Source: Platanthera guangdongensis (lineage: Eukaryota > Streptophyta > Magnoliopsida > Asparagales > Orchidaceae). From it: a stretch of DNA of 64,000 nt. A program made the position numbers and the translations under genes. Below are positions 21,727 through 34,300 of the stretch, piece after piece (position 1 is the stretch's first letter; every line of letters starts with the position of its first letter). The notes under the pieces were generated by a model. That model was not told the DNA's origin and did not search any database. It was given only the letters and a program-made list of their open reading frames with translations. The stretch is from the NCBI GenBank assembly GCA_039583875.1, contig CM077159.1, forward strand, positions 5,397,371-5,461,370, written 5' to 3'.

Positions 21727-24700
21727 TGTAAGACCCCCCTCCCCCTTACCAAGGAGGGCTACCGGATCTTATGCCCAGAACCGCCGTCTTACGGTGGCAC
21801 TAACTCACGGGTTAGTCGACACCGCAACACGCCGATCCTGCCGGCTAGTACGATCATAAACCTGTAGGCCAATATGAGAAGAAAGAAGTAAAACTGTATA
21901 TGTAAAAAAATACCAGTCCACAAGCCACTGTATAATCATGAAAAAGAGATGAATAGTAAATCAATAGTCCACAGAATAGTACAGAAGAAAGAGTAAAAAG
22001 GGCTTATGCCCAGTACATCAAATCTCTCTCTCACAAAATCATAAATGCGGAAGCTATGCTAGAACATCGAATCTCGTCCCACCTGAGGACGCACAGTAGT
22101 GGTAGTAGCCTGCTGAAGTGGTATCTGCTCCTCATGTCCTGCCTCCTCGTCGTGCTGGTGCTCCATCTCCACGGGCTCCTAAAAATAGTTGGTCACCGAC
22201 CATTAGTCAAAAAGACTAAGTCGTTTCCTCCGCACCTCGCCCCGCAGCTCCTAGGCACCGAGCGGGAGGACGAAGCGGAGGACAACAAGGGGTAACAAAG
22301 TGGAAGCAGGTGACAATATCTAACTAATGCTGTAATAAGTACTGTAATTCTACTCTAGCAATTCTATGTACGGTACAAGTAGTAAGTAAGAGCAGTGCGG
22401 TAAAGAAAAGTAAAGAAGCAGTAGAATGAACAAGTAAATAAGCTATGCTACCACTATGCTATCATCACAAACGTACCCTAACTTATATAAATGCCCATAC
22501 AAATATATAAGTTAGGGTTTCCAGGAAATTTAACTTATCATATAAAAGAGCCCATACTAATTTATATGATAAGGATCTATGAAGCGTATGACCTAATATG
22601 AATGAATGATATGATGCAATTGTTATGCGCAGGCAAGTGCAACTCACACACAACGACTCTGTGATCACAGACCTTTAGTTCCCACTTTTTGAGAGCTAGC
22701 ATCACTCTCGGGTACCACCGCTGTGGCTACGGCAGCAGCGGAGCGGGCGTCTCCGCTTCTAGACCGGTATGCACACTACCAGGCCTTAGACCCCTCTCAT
22801 ACGCCTCTGTACACGTCCAAGGTGCACTCTAGAGTCTCGCGTACGTACTTTGCTGACAAACCCGTCAGTCTTGTTGGGTCGGATGTGTGTTATCGGGGAT
22901 CGTCCTCCAGACCGCAGTGTAAAACAACCCACTGGCCCCTCTAACTCCCACAACCGCCTGGTGCACCGTACTGCCATCGGTGTGACGAACGGCCAGTACC
23001 GCATGCCCCGCCACGATATTTATGCACATGCAAGTAATTCATACCGAGCCTTCCGCTCGCAGGACCAACATCCGTCCTGAATCCCTCAAACCCAAACCCG
23101 GGTGAGAACGCACATCAGTGCCTTTATGCCAACTCCCTCAAACCCCAAAACGGGTGAGCATATATCATGAATCTCTCCAACCCCACACGGGCGAGAAGGT
23201 ATGACAATGTCCTAACCTATTATACTACTCTTATCTACAGTTTATTATACTTAGAGATTTAAGGTTAATCCCAGGACTGCCCCCGGTATTCCCTGTGAAG
23301 GGCTCTCAAGGGGCACTAGGAACTGTGTTGGGATTACGCCCAGCGTTCCCTTTCGCAAGGATATTTATTTTAGTTGATGGCTACCCATGTATCTCCACAG
23401 CTCTTCTTATTGCTTTAGTATAACCCTAGTGACTTAAGGTATTACCGGGAAACCGACGGTCTTCCGCCGATCCCCGCTCCAGTTGCTAGCTAAGACTTGC
23501 ACTTTTAATCCCTCACTAAGACAACTCTACCCACCAGGGTTACTCATGTTGAACTCTCTCTTATTTCTACCAATAATCAATCCCCTGGTAATCCCCTAAG
23601 GCAAAACCTATTTGTGTTATATGCAGACCATGACCTATGGTTACCCTAGAAATATGATCTTCCAAACCTTAAGGCGTCTTGCCCCTAATTATTTATCCTA
23701 AGGTGTTATGGACTAAGGGAACTACCCTAAGAATTCTCGTAATTTTCCTTGCCCAAATAGTCCTTTAATTAATTCTTTTAATTTACATGCTGGGTCACTT
23801 TACACATGAAGTAGTTTGATTAAGTGTCCACTGACCTAGGAAATTTTTCCTGAGATGTATAGTGATAAAACATTGCTGCCTACAGAATTTCATAATTTTC
23901 CTTAAATTATTTATTATCATTTTCAATTTAATATCAATTCCACAAAATTCCATTTTTTCCAAATGATGTATAGGCATTATTTACACAAAAATTCCAGAAA
24001 AATTACAGAGCTTTTAGGACACTAATTTATGACTATTGGAGAGAATCATCAACATTTAATGTAAGATGGCCTATAGGATTCCATTATAAGATATTTACCA
24101 AAATGCCATTATACTAATTTTAGCACAAATAATGCATCCATTAAATTCTGAGAAATTTGTGCAAGACTAATAATAACATTTTATGACAGTAGAAAAATTT
24201 CCAAATTTTTCAGAGGTATAAATCCATCAATTCAAGAATTACAAAATAAGGGTAAAATGGGAAATTTAGGGTATCTACTCCAAACATTCTTCAAAACAGA
24301 GGAATCATATTTTTCCTAGGTCAAATGTGTTGTTATTTATGCCTTGGCAAAGTTGTTTGGATTTGTACTTGAATAAATCCTATTTTCCAATTTTATCTCC
24401 AAAATAGCTATTTTTAAAATAAATTCCAATAAATGGAATTTTGATTCCAAAAATTCCATCATTAATTTGAGGAGTGAAATTTACCCTAATGAACCACTGT
24501 AAATAATTTCATGGCTCTTGCATGCAACCATTGGGCTAAATTCACCAATTTGCATTTTTGCTATTTGCACCCAAGGCTTAACATAGGCTAGCACATGCAA
24601 GTGGATTCTCCAACATGCAGTGAACCAAGGTGCTGAAAATTTTATCATGCACCAAGGATGACCCCACTGACCCACCACCTAAATTTGGGGCCATGGGGAG

Positions 24701-26417
24701 GAGTAGAACTCCCTATATGCCATTTATTTAAATTTTGATATTTTACCAAAAACTATAGGAAAATGTTTTCCAAAAATTCCTAAATTTTGGCAGGAGGTAA
24801 GTATGCCCTAATCATGCATGTGCTCAAAATTTGGGGCCATGGTGACTAATATTGTGACCAGGGCACCCAATTTAATTTCTGCCCTACTCTAGGACCAGTC
24901 CTAGGCGAAATGTCCTACATGACTGTACACTACACCAAAATGTATGATTAGGGTGGCATTTTAAAGGTAAGACTCTAGGCTACATTTTTCATTAAGTGCC
25001 TAAGTTCTGGAAATGCCTCTAAGAGGCCTAAATTTTACATGCAAAAGGACTAAATATATGTGACAGAAATGTTACTATTCAATACATTATATTAATTTAA
25101 ATTAATAATCGGCGCACGAATCTTAAAGTAGAATCGACGGGATCTGGTCATCGTCCCCGATGAGTTAACGGCCACGATTGATTCTACCTGGACGATGTTG
25201 GCTGGCCTTTTCCGGCCAGCTGAGCCACCACCACCGCCGGCGGATATCGCCACCACCTTCGTTAAGGTGGGGGCTAGCGTTTCCCGGCGGTGGGGCCGCC
25301 GGAGTTGGCTCCTCCGGCGAACCCGAGCAAGAAAAGAAAAGCTCGAATTTCTCCATTTCCTCTCATGGCATCGGGCTCGATTGAGCCCGATATCTCCCTA
25401 GTTCGATCTAGAAAGTTAGTACGGGAAGAGGTGAGGTGAAACGCACCTGAATCGGGGCTTGGCTGCGGGTCAGGCGGCGGTTTGCCGTGGTGGTGGTGCG
25501 CCGGCGAGCTCCACCCCGAAAGTTCAATTCTCCACCGTTCTCCATGAGTAAGCAGTCGAATTCCACTCCTCTCGGCCTTCTGAAGCTGATGGTGAGCTCT
25601 GTTTGGACTGAGGTGGGCTATAAGTGGAGTTAACTCCAATGTTAGCTCGGTTTTGAGCTTTGGAGGTTTCACCCAGCAGCCATGTGGCTCACAGCCCTGG
25701 TTTCCTGCTGGAATTAAAGAGGGGAGGTCAGCCACCTGGTCTTGGGCAGCCTAAGTCAGCTGATGGGGTGGCCATGTGGCCACCATTTCCTTCATTCCTC
25801 TTTCTCTCTCCTCTTCTCCTAAAAATTCCAATTTTACCCCCTTGCATGTATTCTCTCTCCTGATTTAGAGGGGTAGGGCTGGTCTTGTTCACTTGGGCTG
25901 ACTATGGGCCAATTTTGGTGGGCTTGGTCCAAGGGGAAATGACTTGGCCTTCATTTCACTCTTTAGGTCAATTTGTTGACCAAATTGACTTTTAGGGTTG
26001 ACTGGTCAACCATGGTGGGTGGACTGACCCCACTTGGTGGAAATGGGTCTAGTGGCACCACCCAACTTGGTTTGGGTCAAGGGGGTGCCCCACTTAGGTT
26101 AATTAGGCCTATGAGTGTGGGTTTGACCAAATTAAGCCCAAGGTTGACTTTGGTCAATTGGGGTCAAAATGTTGACCCAGTGACATACCCTAGGGTCCAC
26201 TTAGATTGTCTTTAGGGTTAGGGCAATGTGGTGGGGTCATGGTGTGGCTAGGGTCCCCACTTAGGCTAGTTTGACCTAGTTTGACTATGGTCTTATAGTG
26301 GGCCCCACATGGCTACCACCCACTACCTAGGGTCAAACCTAGTTGATCTCCTCAAATCTCACCCCATGCCTAACCCAATCTAAGTTGAGGGGTCTAGAAG
26401 TAACATGGGATGTTACA
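21727..26417 (-). repeat. Gypsy LTR 2 (shared middle LTR), 4,691 bp
   Basis: Same ends as LTR 1. It acts as 5' LTR for the first internal region and 3' LTR for the second. It is closer to LTR 3 than to LTR 1 along its whole length. The - strand frame at 25274-25735 is open for 153 codons. Confidence 0.9.
22476..22573 (-). other. Twin stem-loops in gypsy LTR 2
   Basis: Same pair of perfect hairpins as in LTR 1, at the same LTR position. Confidence 0.85.
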
Positions 26418-26441
26418 AATTCCAATAAACAAGAAAATAAT

Positions 26442-26456
26442 TTCGTCCCCGAAATT
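26442..26456 (-). promoter_or_regulatory. Tekay-type end block before 3' LTR, copy 2
   Basis: Identical to the block in copy 1, at the same distance from the middle LTR. Confidence 0.5.
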
Positions 26457-26502
26457 TAAGTTCAGGTCTACGGGGTTCAATTTGCAAGAATTATCAAGAA
26501 AT

Positions 26503-29500
26503 TTAAAGACAAAACTTAAATGTACCTGATGCGAATAGCTCCGGGTGTTGCTCCAGCATCAGATCCCTCGGCTCCCAAGTGTGCTCCTCCCGTCCATGGT
26601 TGGACCACAGCACTTTCACAAGAGGGACCTTTTTCTTCCGCAACACTCGGATGGCTGTATCGTCAATCCGGATCGGCTCCAATCTCACCTGATCTGTCAG
26701 GCTCTACTGGTCCGGCTGTAGTAGTAATGTGCTGCTCCGGCCGAAGGAGAGCCCTTCGCAAGGAAGAGACGTGGAAGACGTCATGTAATGCACCCAACTC
26801 CGGTGGCAGCTGCAGTCGGTAAGCCAAGGGGCCGATCCGCTCCAGGATCAGGTATGGCCCCATGTATCGTGGACTGAGCTTCTTGTGCCTCCGCACCCGA
26901 GAAACACCGTGTACTGGACGAATCTTCAAGAATACCCTGTCTCCAACCTGGAACTCCACCTTCCGGTGCCGAGCATCATAATACTTTGCCTGCCTGCTCT
27001 GGGCCTCCAGTAGCCGATCCCTGATCAATCGAATCTGAGCCTCAGTGTCCTCTATATAATCAGATCCCAGAGCCCTGGTATCCACATCCTGTACCCATGA
27101 TAGCGGTGTCCGGCATCTCCTCCCATAAAGAGCCTCGTACGGAGCCATCCTGATGCTAGCCTGGTGGCTGTTATTATACGAGAACTCGATCAATGGCAGC
27201 AGCCTCTCCCAAGGCTTCCCCGTATCCAATATGCATAATCTGAGCAGGTCCTCCATGGTCCGGATGGTCCGCTCGGTCTGTCCGTCGGTCTGCGGGTGGA
27301 AGGCGGTACTAAAGGTAAGCCGAGATCCCAAATAAGCATGCACGGCCCTCCACTCGCTCGAAGTGAACCGACCATCACGGTCCGAAACAATAGTCCTGGG
27401 GATACCATGATATCTGATGTACTGCTCCACAAATAGTCTCACCAGGACTGCAACTGGGGCATCCTTCCGAACTGGAATAAACCGCGCTACCTTGGTCAAT
27501 CTGTCCACTATAACCCATATAGAATCATGCCCAGAGTGGGAGCGAGGCAATCCGTGTACAAAGTCCATAGCAATGTCCTCGAACTTCCACTCTGGAACTG
27601 ACAGTGGCTGTAGTAAACCTCCCGGGCTCTTGCATTCCGCCTTCACACGCTGGCAGGTCTCGCAATGGGTCACAAAATCCGTGATCTCCCTCTTCATCCC
27701 GGGCCAATACATAGATCTCCGCAAATCTGCCCACATCTTGGTGATGCCGGGGTGCACTGAATATCTCGAGCAATGTGCCTCTCGGAGTATGTCCTCCCGG
27801 ATACTGCCTCCTGCTGGTATGTAGATGCGCCCCCGGAACCGAAGAAGATCATCCTGTAACGTGTAGTCCTCGACCTTGCCCCTCTCTAGGGCACTGAAAA
27901 TTGGCTGTAATGCAGCATCCAGCCTCTGATGTGCTCGGATGCGCTCCTGTATATCATCGCAGCTGATAACTGAGCTCAAGTACTCTCTATATACCACTGG
28001 CTCGGTCTCGGACACCACGGTAATGTGCATGTCCTCCATCATCTGAAGCAGCTCTATGGACATCAATCGGGGCTCCGGTCCAGAAGTGCCGGCCCTCAAC
28101 TGCTCAAAGCATCCGCAACCGTGTTCGCTTTTCCCGGATGATAGTGGATCTTGTAGTCATAATCACAGAGGAACTCCAGCCACCTCCTCTGTCTCAGGTT
28201 TAGGTCCTTCTGAGTATCGATATACTTGAGATTCTTGTGATCTGAGAAGATGTCACAATGAATCCCATATAAGTAATGCCTCCATATTTTCAGGGCGAAA
28301 ACCACAGCCCCGAGCTCTAGATCATGTACTGGATAGTTATGCTCATGCTTCTTCAACTGTCTCGAAGCATAAGCGATAACGTGTCCATGCTGCATCAAGA
28401 CTGCACCCATCCCCTGATAAGAGGCGTCCGTGTAGATCTGGAATCCTTCGCTCCCGGATGGAAGCGCAAGAATGGGGATGAGATGAGTCGGTCCTTCAGC
28501 TCCTGAAAAGCCGTCTCACACCGCTCTGACCAAACAAAATCTGCATCCTTCTTCGTCAAGGACGTGAGGGGGAGTGCTATCCTCGAGAACCCCTCCACGA
28601 ACTTGCGGTAATAGCCTGCTAGTCCCAAGAAACTGCGGATGTCAGATGCGGTCTTCGGCCGTGGCCAATCCCTCACCGTCTCTATCTTGGCTGGGTCCAC
28701 AGCTAACCCAGCCCCACTGATCGTGTGCCCCAGGAAAGCCACCTCCTGCAACCAGAACTGGCACTTCGAAAATTTTGCGTACATCTGTGTCTCCCTCAGC
28801 CTCTGCAAGACCTGTGCCAAGTGCTCTGTATGCTCCTCCTGAGTCCGAGAATAAATAAGGATGTCGTCGATGAATACTATCACGAAGCGATCTAAGAAAG
28901 GCTCGAAAACACGGTTCATCAGACTCATGAATGCAGCAGGAGCATTCGTGAGCCCAAAAGGCATCACCGTGAATTCGTATAATCCATAGCGCGAACTGAA
29001 AGCCGTCTTCGGTATGTCTTCTTCCCTGATACGGAGCTGATAATAGCCGGATCGCAAATCTAACTTGGAGAACCAGAATGCTCCCTGTAGCTGGTCAAAT
29101 AACTCATCTATCCGAGGTAGAGGATAGGTGTTGCGGACCGTCAACCGGTTCAGCTCCCGGTAATCTATACATAATCGCAGTGATCCGTCCTTCTTCTTCA
29201 CAAAGAGAACTGGCGCTCCCCATGGCAATGAACTAGGCCGCACAAATCCTGACTCGACTAGCTCCTGTAGTTGAGTCCTGAACTCTGCTAACTCCCTAGG
29301 AGCCATCCTGTAGGGTGCCCGGGACACCGGCTTCGCTCCCGGTACTAGCTGAATCCTGAAATCCAAATCTCTAGCAGGCGGTAGCCCGGGCAATTTTTCC
29401 GGGAATACGTCGGCGAAATCCCGAACCACCGGAATATCTGAGATAGTCGCCTCTGTTCCCACCATCTCAAAGCAGACAATATAGACTTCTTCACCCTGCT

Positions 29501-29905
29501 CATGGGCCTTCACAGCCTGTATAGAAGATAATAGTAGGTGGCAGATAGGCTGGATACCTTCAACGATAACATGAGAGTCGCCATGTCTTAGCGTGATCCT
29601 CCTGGACGGGCAATCTATCTGGGCATGGTTCCGATGCAACCAGGCCATGCCCAAGATCAAATCAAAGTCCTGCAGCTTCAGAATGGTCGCCGGCGCCTCA
29701 AATGCCTTGCCGCCAATCTCGGCCTCCATATCACAATGTGCAGTGGTCCGCAGCTCCGATCCATCGGGTAGACGTACCCTCATCTCTAGTCCAGGGAACC
29801 TCTCCACGCCTTCGAGTCCGTCGATGAAGGCCTCGGATACGAACGAGTGTGAAGCACCCGTGTCGAAAAGAGTATGAGCGGGCTTGCCGCTGATCATGAC
29901 TATGC
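26503..29905 (-). pseudogene. pol: Gypsy pol, copy 2 (frameshifted)
   Basis: Same domain order as copy 1. The protease and RT frame (29897-28395) is intact up to RNase H, where one G is missing from the run at 28474-28477. The RNase H frame (28410-28096) is then ended by a 2-base insertion near 28098. The integrase frame (28099-26663) is open through the catalytic core, including the two codons that are stops in copy 1, but an extra T at about 26690 puts the chromodomain (26688-26503) in another frame. All lesions are indels, whereas copy 1 carries only nonsense changes. Confidence 0.9.
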
Positions 29906-30006
29906 CTGAGGTTTGTTTATGTGAAAGTTAATTGTTATCCTATAGTTCCAGGTACTAAATATATATCATTGGAAATCCAAGAAAATTCATAATTAACTTC
30001 AAGTAC
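29906..30006 (-). other. Candidate 101-nt intron at the gag/pol boundary, copy 2
   Basis: Same length, borders and reading-frame effect as in copy 1. Both copies keep GT and AG and the frame match, although pol has since broken in each. Confidence 0.7.
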
Positions 30007-31126
30007 CTGTAATAACCTCCTCGGGATTCCTCGGCTCTGTGAGGTCCAAGGCGTATATCTGCTCCTGCTCGCGCCTCCTGCCATGATATCCCCGACCTCG
30101 GCCTCGTCCTCGGCCTCGTCCTCGGCCCTGCTGTACAGGGGCCACTGGAGGTGGAGGAGGAGGAGGGGGATGGAATCGGTGCGGGCACTCCGATCTGATG
30201 TGCCCAGGCTGGCGGCATCCGTAACAAACCACTTGTCGGTGGCCTCGGTCATCCTGTCTCCTCGGATCATGTATCTGTAGAGGTGGGGGAGCCAATGCTG
30301 GAGGAGGCCCCTGCTCCTGCCTGAAGTTGGGACGACGACGTCCCCCACCCCTCCTGTATCCAATGGTCCTGCCTCTCTGAGAGCCCCTACTGCTCTCACC
30401 TGATGTCGATCCGTCAAATGGTCTCTTCCCTCCGGCTCGCACCATCAGCTGGTCAGCCTCCAGCTTCTTCGCCATCTCGATGATCTGCCTGGATGTGCCA
30501 TGAGAAATGAATAACAGAGCCTGCCTCAGATCATCCCTGAGGCCCCGGTAGAACCTCTTCGCATACCTCCTATCGTCGGTGTCCTGAATCCCCGCGAACC
30601 TGGCCAAGTGGGAGAACTCTCTCTGGTACTCTATCACTGATCTGGTCCCCTGCTTGAGGTTCAAAAACCTCTCCTCCAAAGCATCTCTGTCCGTAGCAGA
30701 GACGAAGTGCTCCAGAAACACATCGCCAAACTCTTCCCAAGATATCTCTGACAGCTCAAAGTCCGCATAAGTAGACTCCCGGACTGACTTCCACCATCTC
30801 TTCGCGTGGGCCTCTAGCACAGAGGTGGCTAGAGGTACTGCCTGGCCGACTGGGCAGCTGATGCCCGCTAAGATCTCGTGTATGGCCTCCAGCCATTCTT
30901 CTGTCTTCACCGCATCCTCTGTCCCGCGGTACGTCGGTGGGGACAGGCTCTTGAATGCGCTCAGCCAGCTCGACCCCGGATTTGGCTGTGGAGCCGGGAC
31001 TTGCTGGGCTCTAAAGGCATCCAAAATCGCCGTCAGGGTCTGCCCCATCTCCGTATGTAGGAATGGAGTGGCAGCTGGAGGGGGAGGAGCCACATTTTGC
31101 GGCGCTGCGACCTGTGGAGGTTGCAT
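29999..31126 (-). CDS. gag: Gypsy gag, copy 2
   Basis: A 375-residue frame from the ATG at 31126, almost identical to copy 1, with capsid domain, CCHC knuckle and GRGRGR tail. It is uninterrupted up to the TGA inside the candidate intron. It lies 184 bases inside LTR 3. Gag intact and pol broken suggests the copy can no longer move by itself. Confidence 0.85.
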   Translation of the reverse strand: MQPPQVAAPQNVAPPPPAATPFLHTEMGQTLTAILDAFRAQQVPAPQPNPGSSWLSAFKSLSPPTYRGTEDAVKTEEWLEAIHEILAGISCPVGQAVPLATSVLEAHAKRWWKSVRESTYADFELSEISWEEFGDVFLEHFVSATDRDALEERFLNLKQGTRSVIEYQREFSHLARFAGIQDTDDRRYAKRFYRGLRDDLRQALLFISHGTSRQIIEMAKKLEADQLMVRAGGKRPFDGSTSGESSRGSQRGRTIGYRRGGGRRRPNFRQEQGPPPALAPPPLQIHDPRRQDDRGHRQVVCYGCRQPGHIRSECPHRFHPPPPPPPPVAPVQQGRGRGRGRGRGRGYHGRRREQEQIYALDLTEPRNPEEVITGT

Positions 31127-31293
31127 AAAGGTAAGGTTAAAGCAGAATTGGCCTAACAAATTGTACTTTGTGGACCATTTATGTGACTTTACACATGGGC
31201 ACACCACTGTTTCCGCTGCATAGTTTGTCCGCAAACTAATGCTCGGGCGGGGGTGGTCCCATGTTGTGGACTTCTTTCTCATATGATCGTTGT

Positions 31294-31308
31294 TCAAGTG
31301 ATACCAGT
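31294..31308 (-). promoter_or_regulatory. Primer-site region, gypsy copy 2
   Basis: Directly after LTR 3 on the - strand: ACTGGTATCACTTGA, one base closer to the tRNA-Met consensus than copy 1. Confidence 0.5.
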
Positions 31309-31309
31309 T

Positions 31310-34300
31310 TGTAAGACCCCCCTCCCCCTTACCAAGGAGGGCTACCGGATCTTATGCCCAGAACCGCCGTCTTACGGTGGCACTAACTCACGGGTTAGTC
31401 GACACCGCAACACGCCGATCCTGCCGGCTAGTACGATCATAAACCTGTAGGCCAATATGAGAAGAAAGAAGTAAAACTGTATATGTAAAAAAATACCAGT
31501 CCACAAGCCACTGTATAATCATGAAAAAGAGATGAATAGTAAATCAATAGTCCACAGAATAGTACAGAAGAAAGAGTAAAAAGGGCTTATGCCCAGTACA
31601 TCAAATCTCTCTCTCACAAAATCATAAATGCGGAAGCTATGCTAGAACATCGAATCTCGTCCCACCTGAGGACGCACAGTAGTGGTAGTAGCCTGCTGAA
31701 GTGGTATCTGCTCCTCATGTCCTGCCTCCTCGTCGTGCTGGTGCTCCATCTCCACGGGCTCCTAAAAATAGTTGGTCACCGACCATTAGTCAAAAAGACT
31801 AAGTCGTTTCCTCCGCACCTCGCCCCGCAGCTCCTAGGCACCGAGCGGGAGGACGAAGCGGAGGACAACAAGGGGTAACAAAGTGGAAGCAGGTGACAAT
31901 ATCTAACTAATGCTGTAATAAGTACTGTAATTCTACTCTAGCAATTCTATGTACGGTACAAGTAGTAAGTAAGAGCAGTGCGGTAAAGAAAAGTAAAGAA
32001 GCAGTAGAATGAACAAGTAAATAAGCTATGCTACCACTATGCTATCATCACAAACGTACCCTAACTTATATAAATGCCCATACAAATATATAAGTTAGGG
32101 TTTCCAGGAAATTTAACTTATCATATAAAAGAGCCCATACTAATTTATATGATAAGGATCTATGAAGCGTATGACCTAATATGAATGAATGATATGATGC
32201 AATTGTTATGCGCAGGGCAAGTGCAACTCACACACAACGACTCTGTGATCACAGACCTTTAGTTCTCACTTTTTGAGAGCTAGCATCACTCTCGGGTACC
32301 ACCGCTGTGGCTACGGCAGCAGCGGAGCGGGCGTCTCCGCTTCTAGACCGGTATGCACACTACCAGGCCTTAGACCCCTCTCATACGCCTCTGTACACGT
32401 CCAAGGTGCACTCTAGAGTCTCGCGTACGTACTTTGCTGACAAACCCGTCAGTCTTGTTGGGTCGGATGTGTGTTATCGGGGATCGTCCTCCAGACCGCA
32501 GTGTAAAACAACCCACTGGCCCCTCTAACTCCCACAACCGCCTGGTGCACCGTACTGCCATCGGTGTGACGAATGGACAGTACCGCATGCTCCGCCACGA
32601 TATTTATGCACATGCAAGTAATTCATACCGAGCCTTCCGCTCGCAGGACCAACATCCGTCCTGAATCCCTCAAACCCAAACCCGGGTGAGAACGCACATC
32701 AGTGCCTTTATGCCAACTCCCTCAAACCCCAAAACGGGTGAGCATATATCATGAATCTCTCCAACCCCACACGGGCGAGAAGGTATGACAATGTCCTAAC
32801 CTATTATACTACTCTTATCTACAGTTTATTATACTTAGAGATTTAAGGTTAATCCCAGGACTGCCCCCGGTATTTCCTGTGAAAGGGCTCTCAAGGGGCA
32901 CTAGGAACTGTGTTGGGATTACGCCCAAGCGTTCCCTTTCGCAAGGATATTTATTTTAGTTGATGGCTACCCATGTATCTCCCAGCTCTCCTTATTGCTT
33001 TAGTATAACCCTAGTGACTTAAGGTATTACCGGGAAACCGACGGTCTTCCGCCGATCCCCGCTCCAGTTGCTAGCTAAGACTTGCACTTTTAATCCCTCA
33101 CTAAGACAACTCTACCCACCAGGGTTACTCATGTTGAACTCTCTCTTATTTCTGCCGATAATCAATCCCCTGGTAATCCCCTAAGGCAAAACCTATTTGT
33201 GTTATATGCAGACCATGACCTATGGTTACCCTAGAAATGTGATCTTCCAAACCTTAAGGCGTCTTGCCCCTAATTATTTATCCTAAGGTGTTATGGACTA
33301 AGGGAACTACCCTAAGAATTCTCGTAATTTTCCATTGGCCAAATAGTCCTTTAATTAATTCTTTTAATTTACATGCTGGGTCACTTTACACATGAAGTAG
33401 TTTGATTAAGTGTCCACTGACCTAGGGAATTTTTCCTGAGATGTATAGTGATAAAACATTGCTGCCTACAGAATTTCATAATTTTCCTTAAATTATTTAT
33501 TATCATTTTCAATTTAATATCAATTCCACAAAATTCCATTTTTCCAAATGATGTATAGGCATTATTTACACAAAAATTCCAGAAAAATTACAGAGCTTTT
33601 AGGACACTAATTTATGACTATTGGCAGAGAATCATCAACATTTAATGTAAGATGGCCTATAGGATTCCATTATAAGATATTTACCAAAATGCCATTATAC
33701 TAATTTTAGCACAAATAATGCATCCATTAAATTCTGAGAAATTTGTGCAAGACTAATAATAACATTTTATGACAGTAGAAAAATTTCCAAATTTTTCAGA
33801 GGTATAAATCCATCAATTCAAGAATTACAAAATAAGGGTAAAATGGGAAATTTAGGGTATCTACTCCAAACATTCTTCAAAACAGAGGAATCATATTTTT
33901 CCTAGGTCAAATGTGTTGTTATTTATGCCTTGGCAAAGTTGTTTGGATTTGTACTTGAATAAATCCTATTTTCCAATTTTATCTCCAAAATAGCTATTTT
34001 TAAAATAAATTCCAATAAATGGAATTTTGATTCCAAAAATTCCATCATTAATTTGAGGAGTGAAATTTACCCTAATGAACCACTGTAAATAATTTCATGG
34101 CTCTTGCATGCAACCATTGGGCTAAATTCACCAATTTGCATTTTTGCTATTTGCACCCCAAGGCTTAACATAGGCTAGCACATGCAAGTGGATTCTCCAA
34201 CATGCAGTGAACCCAAGGTGCTGAAAATTTTATCATGCACCAAGGATGACCCCACTGACCCACCACCTAAATTTGGGGAGATGGGGAGGAGTAGAACTCC

